A stretch of 10,899 nt of DNA, from contig JAJYNT010000351.1 in NCBI GenBank assembly GCA_021786215.1, positions 1 through 10,899 of the forward strand, in the 5' to 3' direction. Shown here piece after piece: positions 5,050 to 10,899 of the stretch. Position numbers and translations under genes: made by a program. The DNA comes from Chloroflexota bacterium. GTDB lineage: Bacteria; Chloroflexota; UBA6077. Position 1 is the stretch's first letter. Every line of letters begins with the position of its first letter. Under the pieces are notes generated by a model. That model worked only from the letters and a program-made list of their open reading frames with translations. It had not been told where the DNA came from and searched no databases.

Positions 5050-7299
5050 TTACCGCCCGGCCGGCCGGAAGGTGCCGCCGAAACTACCTCCCAGGCCTCC
5101 TCCCATTTGGAAGTTGCCCCTGGGCTGGGCTGTGGAGGTGGTGGGTAGCACCACCTGGTCGCCTGCCTTGAGGCCGGAGACGATCTCGGTCATCTGGCCG
5201 TCGGAATCGCCCGTCTGCACCGTTCTGACCTCGGGTTTGTCGTTTGCCTGAAGAACTTGCACCGTCTGGGTGCGGCCCAGGATATGGATGGCCCGGCTGG
5301 GGACCAGCAAGACGTTATCCTTGCGGCTGGTTTCGATGGAGACGGTGGCACTCATGCCATCCGGGAGAGTACGGTCGGGGTTGGTGACCGCGACGGAGAC
5401 CAGGTAGCTGACGACACCCTGGGTGGAGGTGCCGGCGGGGGAGATGGCGATCACCTTGCCGTTTGCCTGGTAGTTGGGAAGGGCGTCGAATGTGATGGTG
5501 GCCGGCTGGCCCACGGCGATGTTGGCGACGTCGGACTCGTCGACGGTGGCGTCGATGCGGACGGACTTGGGATCCACCAGGGTCAACACCGGGGCGCTGC
5601 CAATTTGCTCGCCAACGTTGGAGGCAACGTCTGCGACCACCCCGTCAAATGGGGCGGTAAGGGTGGTGTTAGCCAGATCCAGCTTGGCCTGGTTCAAAGC
5701 ATTCTGGGCCTGATTGACCTGTTCCTGGTCGAGGGCTACGTCGCTAGCCTGTGGATTGGTGTCGGCGTCCAGTGTGGCCTTGGCGGCGGCCACGTTGCTC
5801 TGGGCGGCCTTCAGATCGCTGGCCGTGGGGCCCGCATTCACCTGATTCAGGTTAGCCTCGGCAGAGGCGAGGCCCGCCTTCGCCTGGTCGACGGTAGCCT
5901 GCGCGGAGGTCAGGTCATCCTGAGTCGGACCGGCGTTGACTTCGTTCAGCTTGGCCTGGTCGGCGTTCAGATTGGCTTGTGCTTGGTCCACGGCGGCCTG
6001 AGCATCCGCGAGATCGGTAGGGGACGGTCCCTGCTGCATCAGGGCCAACTTGGCCTGGTCGGTATTCAATTTGTCCTGGGCCTGAGTGACGGCGCTCTCA
6101 GCCGACTGCAGGTCGGACTGTGCCGGGGACTGAAGCTGCTGCAGTTTCTGGACCGCGGAGTTGTAGGCGGATTGGGCGGCTTCGTAATCCTGCTGGGCCG
6201 CGGAGTTGCTGCTGGCACCCGATTGCTGGAGGTTGCCGTTCATGGCCATCTGATACCGGTCTTGGGCCGACATCATGGCGGCCTTTGCCTGATCCACCGC
6301 GGCTTGCGCATCGGCGATTTCGGCGCTGCTGGGTTGCTGTAGTTGATCCAGGCTTGCCTGGGCCGCGGCAAGGCCGGCCTTGTCGGAGTCGACTGCCGAT
6401 TGAGCGGCGGCCCAGTCGGCTGCGGTGTACTCGTTGGTCTTCAGCTGGTTCAGCTTGACCTGTGCGTCGTTCAGGGTGGACTTGGCCTGATCTACCGCGG
6501 ATTGAGCCGCGACCTTATCGGCTTCGGTAGAGCCAGCCTTCACCTGATCCAGTTTGGCTTCCGCGTCGTTCAGGGTGGCCTGGGCCTGCTGCACCGCACT
6601 TTCTGCCGACTGCCGGGCGGCGGCGGTAGGACCCGCTTCCACGTTTTGCAGATTGGCGACTGCCGCGTTGTATGCGGCCTGAGCGGCGGCAACCTGATCG
6701 GGAGTGGCCCCGGTCTTCAACTGCTGCAACTTGATCTGTGCGGTGTTGAGGGCCGACTGCGCGTCGTTGACCTTGATTTGATACGGTTGAGGGTCTACCT
6801 TGGCCAGGACCTGGCCCGCTTTGACGCTGTCGCCGACCTTGACGTCCATCTCAGTCAGCTTGCCTGTTACGGGGAAGCTGAGCTTGGCCTGCTGACTGTC
6901 TACAGCGTTTCCAGTGGCGGTCACTGTGGTGACCAGGGAGCCTATCTGGGCTGGCACCGTCTGGATCGCGACCACCGGTTGTGTTGCCTCAAGGTAGCGC
7001 TGATAGCCGATGTAGCCGGCCGCCAGCGAGACCAGGGCTGCCGCGAGCAGCAGGCCAAATCGTCTGTCTGGAAGCTTCCGGAGGACTGCCTCCGGCCATT
7101 CGGTCGGCTTGAGGGCTGGAAGGGACAGCTTGCCGGCGACCGACCGCAGCGAGATTATTGGTCTGAAGGGCCTGTGGACCGGGAGGGAGATCCTGGCGGC
7201 ACTGAACGCGTTCGCCAGTCCGAACCTGGGGACGGGCAGCTTGAGTGCCCGAATCTCCGGCAATCGGACTCGCCTGCCAATTGGAAGAATGACCTTCAT
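5050..7299 (-). CDS. HlyD/MacA-type membrane-fusion (periplasmic adaptor) protein with expanded coiled coil
   Basis: The protein has 749 residues, far above the 350-480 usual for MacA- or YknX-type adaptors. Residues 1-80 are basic and rich in proline, with almost no hydrophobic run. One membrane segment follows (about 81-99, FGLLLAAALVSLAAGYIGY). Next are the first lipoyl half (about 120-170, with FPVTGKLTEMDVKVGDSVKAGQVL), a long helical region of about a dozen related units (179-545), the second lipoyl half (LTAPFDGVVADVASNVGEQIG, 547-567), beta-barrel and membrane-proximal domains, and a Gly-rich tail. Such proteins link an inner-membrane exporter, often a MacB-like ABC permease, to export across the cell envelope. 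No exporter gene lies here: downstream is dsrMK, upstream the divergent coaX. Substrate and partner are unknown. AGGAGG precedes the ATG at a spacing of about 12 bases. Confidence 0.85.
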   Translation of the reverse strand: MKVILPIGRRVRLPEIRALKLPVPRFGLANAFSAARISLPVHRPFRPIISLRSVAGKLSLPALKPTEWPEAVLRKLPDRRFGLLLAAALVSLAAGYIGYQRYLEATQPVVAIQTVPAQIGSLVTTVTATGNAVDSQQAKLSFPVTGKLTEMDVKVGDSVKAGQVLAKVDPQPYQIKVNDAQSALNTAQIKLQQLKTGATPDQVAAAQAAYNAAVANLQNVEAGPTAAARQSAESAVQQAQATLNDAEAKLDQVKAGSTEADKVAAQSAVDQAKSTLNDAQVKLNQLKTNEYTAADWAAAQSAVDSDKAGLAAAQASLDQLQQPSSAEIADAQAAVDQAKAAMMSAQDRYQMAMNGNLQQSGASSNSAAQQDYEAAQSAYNSAVQKLQQLQSPAQSDLQSAESAVTQAQDKLNTDQAKLALMQQGPSPTDLADAQAAVDQAQANLNADQAKLNEVNAGPTQDDLTSAQATVDQAKAGLASAEANLNQVNAGPTASDLKAAQSNVAAAKATLDADTNPQASDVALDQEQVNQAQNALNQAKLDLANTTLTAPFDGVVADVASNVGEQIGSAPVLTLVDPKSVRIDATVDESDVANIAVGQPATITFDALPNYQANGKVIAISPAGTSTQGVVSYLVSVAVTNPDRTLPDGMSATVSIETSRKDNVLLVPSRAIHILGRTQTVQVLQANDKPEVRTVQTGDSDGQMTEIVSGLKAGDQVVLPTTSTAQPRGNFQMGGGLGGSFGGTFRPAGR
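5665..6765 (-). repeat. Tandem coiled-coil repeat units inside the adaptor gene
   Basis: Between the two lipoyl halves the protein repeats a unit of about 33 residues (99 bases), sometimes shortened to about 26, a loss of one heptad. The pattern is DL-x-x-AQA-x-VDQA-x-A-x-L, then a second helix turn and NxVNAGPT. Three neighbouring units at residues 397-495 (about 5815-6111) are the most alike. Gly-Pro-Thr or similar breaks end most units. The copies differ at many codons, so the expansion is not recent at DNA level, except perhaps in those three. Confidence 0.8.
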
Positions 7300-7313
7300 C
7301 TTTCTCTAATGTC

Positions 7314-7335
7314 CTCCTGAAGGATCCTTGAGGAG
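7314..7335 (-). promoter_or_regulatory. Inverted repeat that includes the adaptor gene's ribosome binding site
   Basis: CTCCT-G-AAGGATCCTT-G-AGGAG is symmetrical apart from one mismatched pair. In the - strand transcript the right arm holds the AGGAGG used for the start at 7299, so folding would hide the ribosome binding site behind a stem of five pairs, a C-C mismatch and three more pairs. Confidence 0.4.
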
Positions 7336-7533
7336 AGAAGCTGCGCCTCTCGCAACCGTTCTCGAGCCGGCACCGCTATCATGGGCCTCGGATATCTGGA
7401 GGACGGATTGCTCCTGGTTAGTCTGTAGCCGCAGTGCTAATGGAATGTTTGGCCAGAGTTAAATCTGTGTAAAATGCAATAGTAAGAACTAAGAGACCGC
7501 AGCCTGGATTGATTGTGTTGGTCGTGGGTTTGC

Positions 7534-7571
7534 AGGTCGAGAGGCAACCCTGCGGATGGCCTCGGCGACCT
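7534..7571. promoter_or_regulatory. Interrupted inverted repeat upstream of coaX
   Basis: AGGTCG-A-GAGGC (7534-7545) pairs with GCCTC-GG-CGACCT (7559-7571), giving eleven base pairs with a small internal asymmetry and a 13-base centre. It ends where the -35 region of the coaX promoter should begin. It could be an operator, or a hairpin in a longer transcript. Confidence 0.35.
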
Positions 7572-7591
7572 CTGGTGGGGTCCAGGGGCTG

Positions 7592-7600
7592 TGCTATACT
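7592..7600 (+). promoter_or_regulatory. Extended -10 promoter for coaX
   Basis: TGCTATACT combines a TATACT hexamer (7595-7600) with the TG of an extended -10 element. The -35 region (about 7572-7577, CTGGTG) is poor, as is common with extended -10 promoters. Initiation near 7607 leaves about 37 bases before the coaX ATG. Confidence 0.55.
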
Positions 7601-7643
7601 GAACAAAAGAAGGACAATGATGTCCCGTGTGGAGGACGCGAAG

Positions 7644-8441
7644 ATGCGCCGGGAGGAGCCTTCCCCTTTGTTGTTAGCCATCGACGTAGGAAACACGAAT
7701 ATCGTGTTGGGGGTCTTCCGGGGCGAGCAGTTGGTCGCCGACTGGCGGATATCGACCAGCGGCGACACCATGCCCGATGAGTACGCCGTTCTTCTTTCCA
7801 ACCTTCTGGGCTACCATCAGTTGACAATGGCCGGCCTTGATGATGCGATAATCGCGAGCGTGGTCCCCAAGGTCACCGCCAACCTGCTGGAAATGCTCGA
7901 GAAGTATATGAAGGTCGGTGCGCTTGTAGTCGGGCCTGGCATCGACACCGGGGTGCGGATCGCGATCGACAATCCCAAGGAGGTTGGTGCCGACAGGGTC
8001 GTGAACGGACTGGCGGCCTATCGATTGTATGGAGGCCCTGCCGTGGTCATCGACCTTGGCACCACCACCACCTTCGACGCAGTCTCGGCCTCAGGGGAAT
8101 ACCTTGGGGGAGCCATCGCTCCAGGTATCCTCACCTCGGTGGAGGCCATGTCCAGGTACACCGCCAGGTTGCCTCGGGTAGACTTGGTTCGTCCCCAGCA
8201 TGCCATTGGCAGGGACACCTTGAGCGCCATGCAATCCGGCATTATTCTTGGTCATGCGGCCATGGTGGAGGGAATGGTTCGCCGGATCAGCACCGAGCTT
8301 GGCGGCGAGCCTCGCGTTATCGCTACCGGAGGGTTGTGTGGGGTGATCGCCGCGGAGGTCCCGTTGATCCAGGTAGCCGACAAGAATCTCACCCTCAGAG
8401 GGCTGCAGTTGATGTACGACCTGAACCGCCCTCGAGCCTAG
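7644..8441 (+). CDS. coaX: CoaX, type III pantothenate kinase
   Basis: The protein phosphorylates pantothenate with ATP, the first committed step to coenzyme A. From the chosen start it has 265 residues, close to the usual 255-260. Landmarks are the phosphate-binding AIDVGNTN (residues 12-19), the pantothenate-binding GADRVVNGLAAY (115-126), the second acidic motif VIDLGTTTTFD (135-145), GGAIAPGI (155-162) and ATGG near the end. It belongs to the ASKHA fold and normally needs a monovalent cation. I chose the ATG at 7644 because GGAGG (7631-7635) lies eight bases before it and the extra leader is only ten residues. Earlier in-frame starts at 7509, 7617 and 7620 are possible but have poorer spacing or precede the promoter. 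coaBC follows 77 bases later, so the two genes are probably cotranscribed. Confidence 0.93.
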   Translation: MRREEPSPLLLAIDVGNTNIVLGVFRGEQLVADWRISTSGDTMPDEYAVLLSNLLGYHQLTMAGLDDAIIASVVPKVTANLLEMLEKYMKVGALVVGPGIDTGVRIAIDNPKEVGADRVVNGLAAYRLYGGPAVVIDLGTTTTFDAVSASGEYLGGAIAPGILTSVEAMSRYTARLPRVDLVRPQHAIGRDTLSAMQSGIILGHAAMVEGMVRRISTELGGEPRVIATGGLCGVIAAEVPLIQVADKNLTLRGLQLMYDLNRPRA

Positions 8442-8518
8442 TCCTAACGGGACAAGGAGCCATTTCTCAGTTCCTCATTGCTTTGCCGCTAGTCCACATT
8501 TGGTAGGAGTCTGGACCC

Positions 8519-9730
8519 ATGCTGGAAGGGAAGAAGATAGTCCTGGGCGTTACAGGTAGTATCGCTGCGTACAAGGCCGCGGTACTAGCCAGTACCCTGA
8601 CTCAGGCCGGGGCACAGGTGGACGTGATAATGACCGAGGCTGCCACCAAACTGGTGGCCCCTCTGACCTTTCAGAGTCTTACACAGCGCACCGTCCATCT
8701 GGATATGTTCCGGCTGTTGGACCAGCCGGACATCACTCATGTGTCCCTTGGGGTGAGTTCCGACCTGATTGTGGTTGCTCCGGCGACGGCCAATACCCTG
8801 GCTAAGATGGCGATGGGCATGGCCGATGACCTGCTCTCGACCACCCTGTTGGCCGCCAGATGCCCCATTCTGGTGGCACCGGCCATGGACGCCGAGATGC
8901 ATGAGAACCCCGCGACGCAGGAGAATGTCGCTCGCTTGCGCCAACGCGGAGTGGTGGTTGTGGATCCAGAGACTGGTCGACTGGCGTCTGGTTTGGTCGG
9001 CCGAGGAAGGTTGGCCGACCTTGACGAGATCATGGGGCGGATCCGATGGATCCTTGGGCGCGACGGCGACCTGGCGGGTGTGAAGGTGCTGGTCACGGCT
9101 GGCGGTACGGAGGAGCCTATCGATCCCGTCAGGATGATCACCAACCGCTCCTCCGGGAAGATGGGTTATGCCATCGCGGAGGCGGCGCTGGATCGTGGGG
9201 CCAGAGTGTCGCTGATCTCGGCGCCCACCTGCCTCAGGCCGCCCACTGCCTTGGAGTTCGTTCCGGTTAGCACCGCGATCGAGATGCGCGATGCCGTGAT
9301 GGCGAAGTTGAGGCACACCGACGTCCTGATCATGGCTGCGGCGGTAGCGGACTACAGGGTCGAGCAGGTGGCTGCCCACAAAGTGAAGCGAGGGGACCAG
9401 GGCATGCTTCTCAGCCTTGTCCCCAATCCGGACATCCTGATGGAGACGGCCAATCCTCCTGATGGCGTGAAGCTGCCGCTGCGGGTGGGCTTCGCGGTGG
9501 AGAGCGACGAGTTGCTGGCCGGTGCCCAGGAGAAGCTGACTCGGAAGAGGCTCGATCTGATTGTGGCCAACCGCACCGACGCCGCCGGTGGGGTGTTTGG
9601 CAGCGACCAGAACGAGGTGGTTCTGCTGGACAGGGCCGGGCGGCAGATCGAAGTGCCGCTGGCCCCGAAGCTGCAAGTGGCCCACCGGCTGCTGGATGAG
9701 GTGGTGCGACTGCTGAAAGAGAAGGATTGA
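8519..9730 (+). CDS. coaBC: CoaBC, bifunctional phosphopantothenoylcysteine synthetase/decarboxylase
   Basis: The 403-residue protein joins two enzymes. The N-terminal CoaC half (about 1-180) is an FMN-dependent decarboxylase with GSIAAYKA, the catalytic His74 in THVSL and the ATANTLAKMAMGMADDLLS stretch. The C-terminal CoaB half (about 185-400) joins 4'-phosphopantothenate and cysteine using a nucleotide triphosphate. It has TAGGTEEPIDPVR, NRSSGKMG (Asn209), AAAVADY and HKVKR (Lys288). Compared with E. coli the numbering is shifted by one throughout. The E. coli catalytic Asn125 is Asp124 here (PAMDAEMH) and Cys158 is Ser157 (LASGLVGRGRL). Both changes are discussed as a finding. AGGAG stands nine bases before the ATG. 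The product is 4'-phosphopantetheine, after CoaX. Confidence 0.95.
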   Translation: MLEGKKIVLGVTGSIAAYKAAVLASTLTQAGAQVDVIMTEAATKLVAPLTFQSLTQRTVHLDMFRLLDQPDITHVSLGVSSDLIVVAPATANTLAKMAMGMADDLLSTTLLAARCPILVAPAMDAEMHENPATQENVARLRQRGVVVVDPETGRLASGLVGRGRLADLDEIMGRIRWILGRDGDLAGVKVLVTAGGTEEPIDPVRMITNRSSGKMGYAIAEAALDRGARVSLISAPTCLRPPTALEFVPVSTAIEMRDAVMAKLRHTDVLIMAAAVADYRVEQVAAHKVKRGDQGMLLSLVPNPDILMETANPPDGVKLPLRVGFAVESDELLAGAQEKLTRKRLDLIVANRTDAAGGVFGSDQNEVVLLDRAGRQIEVPLAPKLQVAHRLLDEVVRLLKEKD

Positions 9731-9757
9731 GAAGGAAGTCACAAGATGGGCCGTCGG

Positions 9758-9779
9758 GCGAGTTCGCATAGAGACTCGC
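9758..9779 (+). other. Small hairpin between coaBC and panC
   Basis: GCGAGT (9758-9763) pairs with ACTCGC (9774-9779) around a ten-base loop in the 82-base gap. The stem is short and no T run follows, so it is unlikely to stop transcription fully. Confidence 0.25.
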
Positions 9780-9812
9780 TCTGATCCTTTGGGTGGAGAT
9801 GGAATAGTCAGC

Positions 9813-10652
9813 ATGAGACAGATAGCGACGGTAGCCGAAATGCAGCGCGCGCTGTCCGATATTCAGGGAAGCGTGGGTCTTGTCCCCACGATGGGCTACC
9901 TTCACGCCGGCCACATGGCACTTGTGGACAGAGCCAGGCGAGAGAACGACGTGGTGGTGGTGACGCTCTTCGTGAATCCTACCCAGTTCGGTCCCGAGGA
10001 GGATCTTGCCCGCTATCCGCGCGATGTGAAGCGGGATCTGGGTCTTCTACGCAAGGCCGGCGTCGATTTCGTCTTCGTGCCGGATGCATCGGAAATGTAT
10101 CCGGATGGGTTCAGCAGCCACGTTACGGTGGAGGGGCTGTCGGGCAAGCTTGAGGGGGCCTTTCGCCCGTCCCATTTCAAGGGCGTGGCGACGGTAGTGG
10201 CGAAGCTGTTCAACATCATCCCGGCCGACAGGGCCTATTTCGGCCAGAAGGATGCTCAGCAGGCTGTGGTGATCCGCAGGATGGCTCGCGACCTCAACTT
10301 CCGCCACCACATCGTTGTGGTCCCCACCGTTCGAGAGCCCGATGGCCTTGCCCTCAGCAGCAGGAACGTCTATCTGAACGCCGAGGAGAGGCAGAGCGCC
10401 CTGGTGCTGTCCAGATCGCTGTTTCTCGCCAGAGAGATGTACGAAAAGGGCGAGCGAAACGCTCGGGAGATCCGCTCAGCCATGAGAGCCATGCTGGAAG
10501 CAGAGCCGGGGGTCAAGACAGATTATGTGACGGTCTGCGATCCGCAGTCGCTGGAGGAGTTGGACCGCATCGAAGGCCCAGCGATGGTTGCCCTGGCGGC
10601 TCGAGTTGGGAAGACCCGGCTGATTGACAACCTCGTTCTGGGTAACGTCTGA
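9813..10652 (+). CDS. panC: PanC, pantothenate synthetase (pantoate-beta-alanine ligase)
   Basis: The enzyme condenses pantoate and beta-alanine with ATP, through a pantoyl-adenylate, to make pantothenate in the cytoplasm. The 279 residues match the family length. Visible motifs are the nucleotidyl-transferase signature PTMGYLHAGH (residues 25-34, with His31 and His34), FVNPTQFG (53-60), FRPSHFKGVATVVAKLFN (117-134), AYFGQKDAQQ (with Lys146 and Asp147) and the KMSKS-like LSSRN (181-185). I prefer the ATG at 9813, which begins directly with the family's usual N-terminus (MRQIATVAEM). A TTG at 9789 would add eight residues. The ribosome site is only moderate (GGA nine bases before the ATG). With coaX and coaBC before it, the gene makes the substrate that CoaX then uses. 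panB and panD are not in the window. Confidence 0.95.
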   Translation: MRQIATVAEMQRALSDIQGSVGLVPTMGYLHAGHMALVDRARRENDVVVVTLFVNPTQFGPEEDLARYPRDVKRDLGLLRKAGVDFVFVPDASEMYPDGFSSHVTVEGLSGKLEGAFRPSHFKGVATVVAKLFNIIPADRAYFGQKDAQQAVVIRRMARDLNFRHHIVVVPTVREPDGLALSSRNVYLNAEERQSALVLSRSLFLAREMYEKGERNAREIRSAMRAMLEAEPGVKTDYVTVCDPQSLEELDRIEGPAMVALAARVGKTRLIDNLVLGNV

Positions 10653-10698
10653 TGAAAGAAGACCGGGGGGCGGTAGGCAGGCCCGCGCCACACCCGAG

Positions 10699-10727
10699 TT
10701 GCGCTGACCTCTCTCGTGTCATAGAAT
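10699..10727 (+). promoter_or_regulatory. Promoter-like sequence after panC
   Basis: TTGCGC (10699-10704) and TAGAAT (10722-10727) are separated by exactly 17 bases. The -10 matches five of six consensus positions, the -35 only three. Transcription would start near 10734. It would serve the gene that begins at the right edge. Confidence 0.5.
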
Positions 10728-10772
10728 CTAGTTAGGCGCGATTCTCGGGACAGATAACAGAGGCCCACGTCA

Positions 10773-10796
10773 GCAGCGGCCCCGACGGGCCGCTGC
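10773..10796 (+). terminator. Terminator-type hairpin in the leader of the next gene
   Basis: GCAGCGGCCC (10773-10782) and GGGCCGCTGC (10787-10796) form a perfect ten-pair stem with the loop CGAC, and an outer A-T pair can be added. TTTGGTT follows, a short T-rich tail. It stands about 120 bases after panC but only about 40 bases after the likely start point of a new transcript. It may therefore end readthrough from panC, act as an attenuator, or both. Confidence 0.6.
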
Positions 10797-10864
10797 TTTG
10801 GTTACCGGTGTGGTCGTGCCTGAGACCGAAGTTGGCATCGCGTTACGAATGGGGTGAATACGAA

Positions 10865-10899
10865 GTGGTTGACAACGGCGCTGTGGAGCGGGCGGTTCG
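10865..10899 (+). CDS. Start of an unidentified gene, cut by the window edge
   Basis: A GTG at 10865 is preceded, eight bases upstream, by GGGGTG, a good ribosome binding site. The eleven codons seen read MVDNGAVERAV, and the frame stays open to the edge. An overlapping frame from a GTG at 10854 is also open but has a poorer site. The N-terminal regulator PyrR often begins with a similar short acidic-Ala-Ala-Glu-Arg-Ala helix, and a leader hairpin upstream would suit it. Eleven residues are too few to name the product. Confidence 0.35.
   Translation, partial: MVDNGAVERAV

Larger units (their letters stand above)
7300..7643. other. Divergent intergenic region between the adaptor gene and coaX
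   Basis: These 344 bases carry control sites for both flanking genes. On the left is the ribosome-site inverted repeat, and on the right the coaX promoter and an interrupted inverted repeat. The middle (about 7430-7500) is richer in A and T than its surroundings and probably holds the - strand promoter, but I found no hexamer pair good enough to name. No gene or RNA is apparent. Short upstream in-frame extensions of coaX into this region do not look like the family. Confidence 0.6.

Noticed and set aside
5665..6765. Regular repeats considered as a CRISPR array or minisatellite
   Set aside because: The repeats are in frame, diverged at DNA level, have no unique spacers, and encode heptad coiled coil.
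5257..7320. Two long open frames on the + strand opposite the adaptor gene
   Set aside because: They result from the repetitive Ala/Gln/Asp-rich codons of the real gene. Their proteins are low-complexity Gly/Leu/Arg strings with no domain.
7448..7475. TAAAAT with an upstream TTTGGC as a coaX promoter
   Set aside because: The -35 match is weak and the leader would be long. The extended -10 at 7592-7600 is better placed.
7509..7643. N-terminal extension of CoaX from an upstream start
   Set aside because: The extension lies across the likely promoter, reads as a Cys/Arg/Pro-rich leader, and the site at 7644 has the best ribosome binding site.
9789..9812. TTG start for PanC eight codons upstream
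   Set aside because: PanC proteins begin with a short strand just like MRQIATVAEM. The added residues have no counterpart, though the moderate ribosome site keeps this slightly open.
8585..9814. Long - strand open frame opposite coaBC
   Set aside because: It is a shadow of coaBC, rich in His, Arg, Gln and Gly with no recognisable motif, while coaBC itself has every expected motif.
10865..10899. Naming the right-edge gene pyrR
   Set aside because: Only eleven residues are visible, and the likeness is too short to support a gene name.
1..10899. tRNA, rRNA, insertion sequence or phage genes
   Set aside because: No cloverleaf, ribosomal segment, transposase motif or terminal repeat pair was found. 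The gaps are short and explained by promoters and hairpins.

Overview
The window comes from an anaerobic bacterium of fairly high GC content with dissimilatory sulfur metabolism. The left half carries the cytoplasmic and membrane electron-transfer genes of the Dsr pathway: DsrO, DsrP, DsrC, a small ferredoxin, DsrK and DsrM. A sulfate or sulfite reducer is the simplest reading, although these genes also occur in sulfur oxidisers, and no dsrAB, sat or apr lies here to decide it. The phylum cannot be fixed from this sequence. A Chloroflexota or other deep-branching lineage is a guess.

Layout. Positions 1-2262 (+) hold the 3' end of dsrO, then dsrP, dsrC and a 62-residue ferredoxin. A perfect 46-bp palindrome at 2268-2313 separates this unit from a convergent one on the - strand, dsrM-dsrK (4831 to 2322), which is translationally coupled and has its own recognisable promoter. 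The usual dsrMKJOP order is therefore split into two converging units. dsrJ is not in the window. Upstream of dsrM on the same strand, and separated by a hairpin, is a long single-gene unit (5050-7299, -) for a HlyD-type membrane-fusion protein. It has about a dozen coiled-coil repeat units, a long basic N-terminus and no transporter partner here.

The right half (7644-10652, +) is a coenzyme A biosynthesis cluster: coaX (type III pantothenate kinase), coaBC (4'-phosphopantothenoylcysteine synthetase/decarboxylase) and panC (pantothenate synthetase). Together they make pantothenate from pantoate and beta-alanine, phosphorylate it, and carry it to 4'-phosphopantetheine. The CoaC domain of CoaBC differs from the E. 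coli enzyme at two key positions. After panC comes a promoter-like sequence, a short leader with a perfect terminator-type hairpin, and the first codons of another gene cut by the window edge. This arrangement suggests transcription attenuation.

DsrMKJOP is a known membrane complex thought to pass electrons from menaquinol, or between periplasm and cytoplasm, to the DsrC trisulfide/disulfide formed by DsrAB. The window gives one half of this machine in each orientation. I saw no mobile element, CRISPR array, tRNA or rRNA. The most unusual points are the convergent Dsr split, the repeat-rich orphan adaptor, the variant CoaC active site and the candidate attenuator at the right edge.
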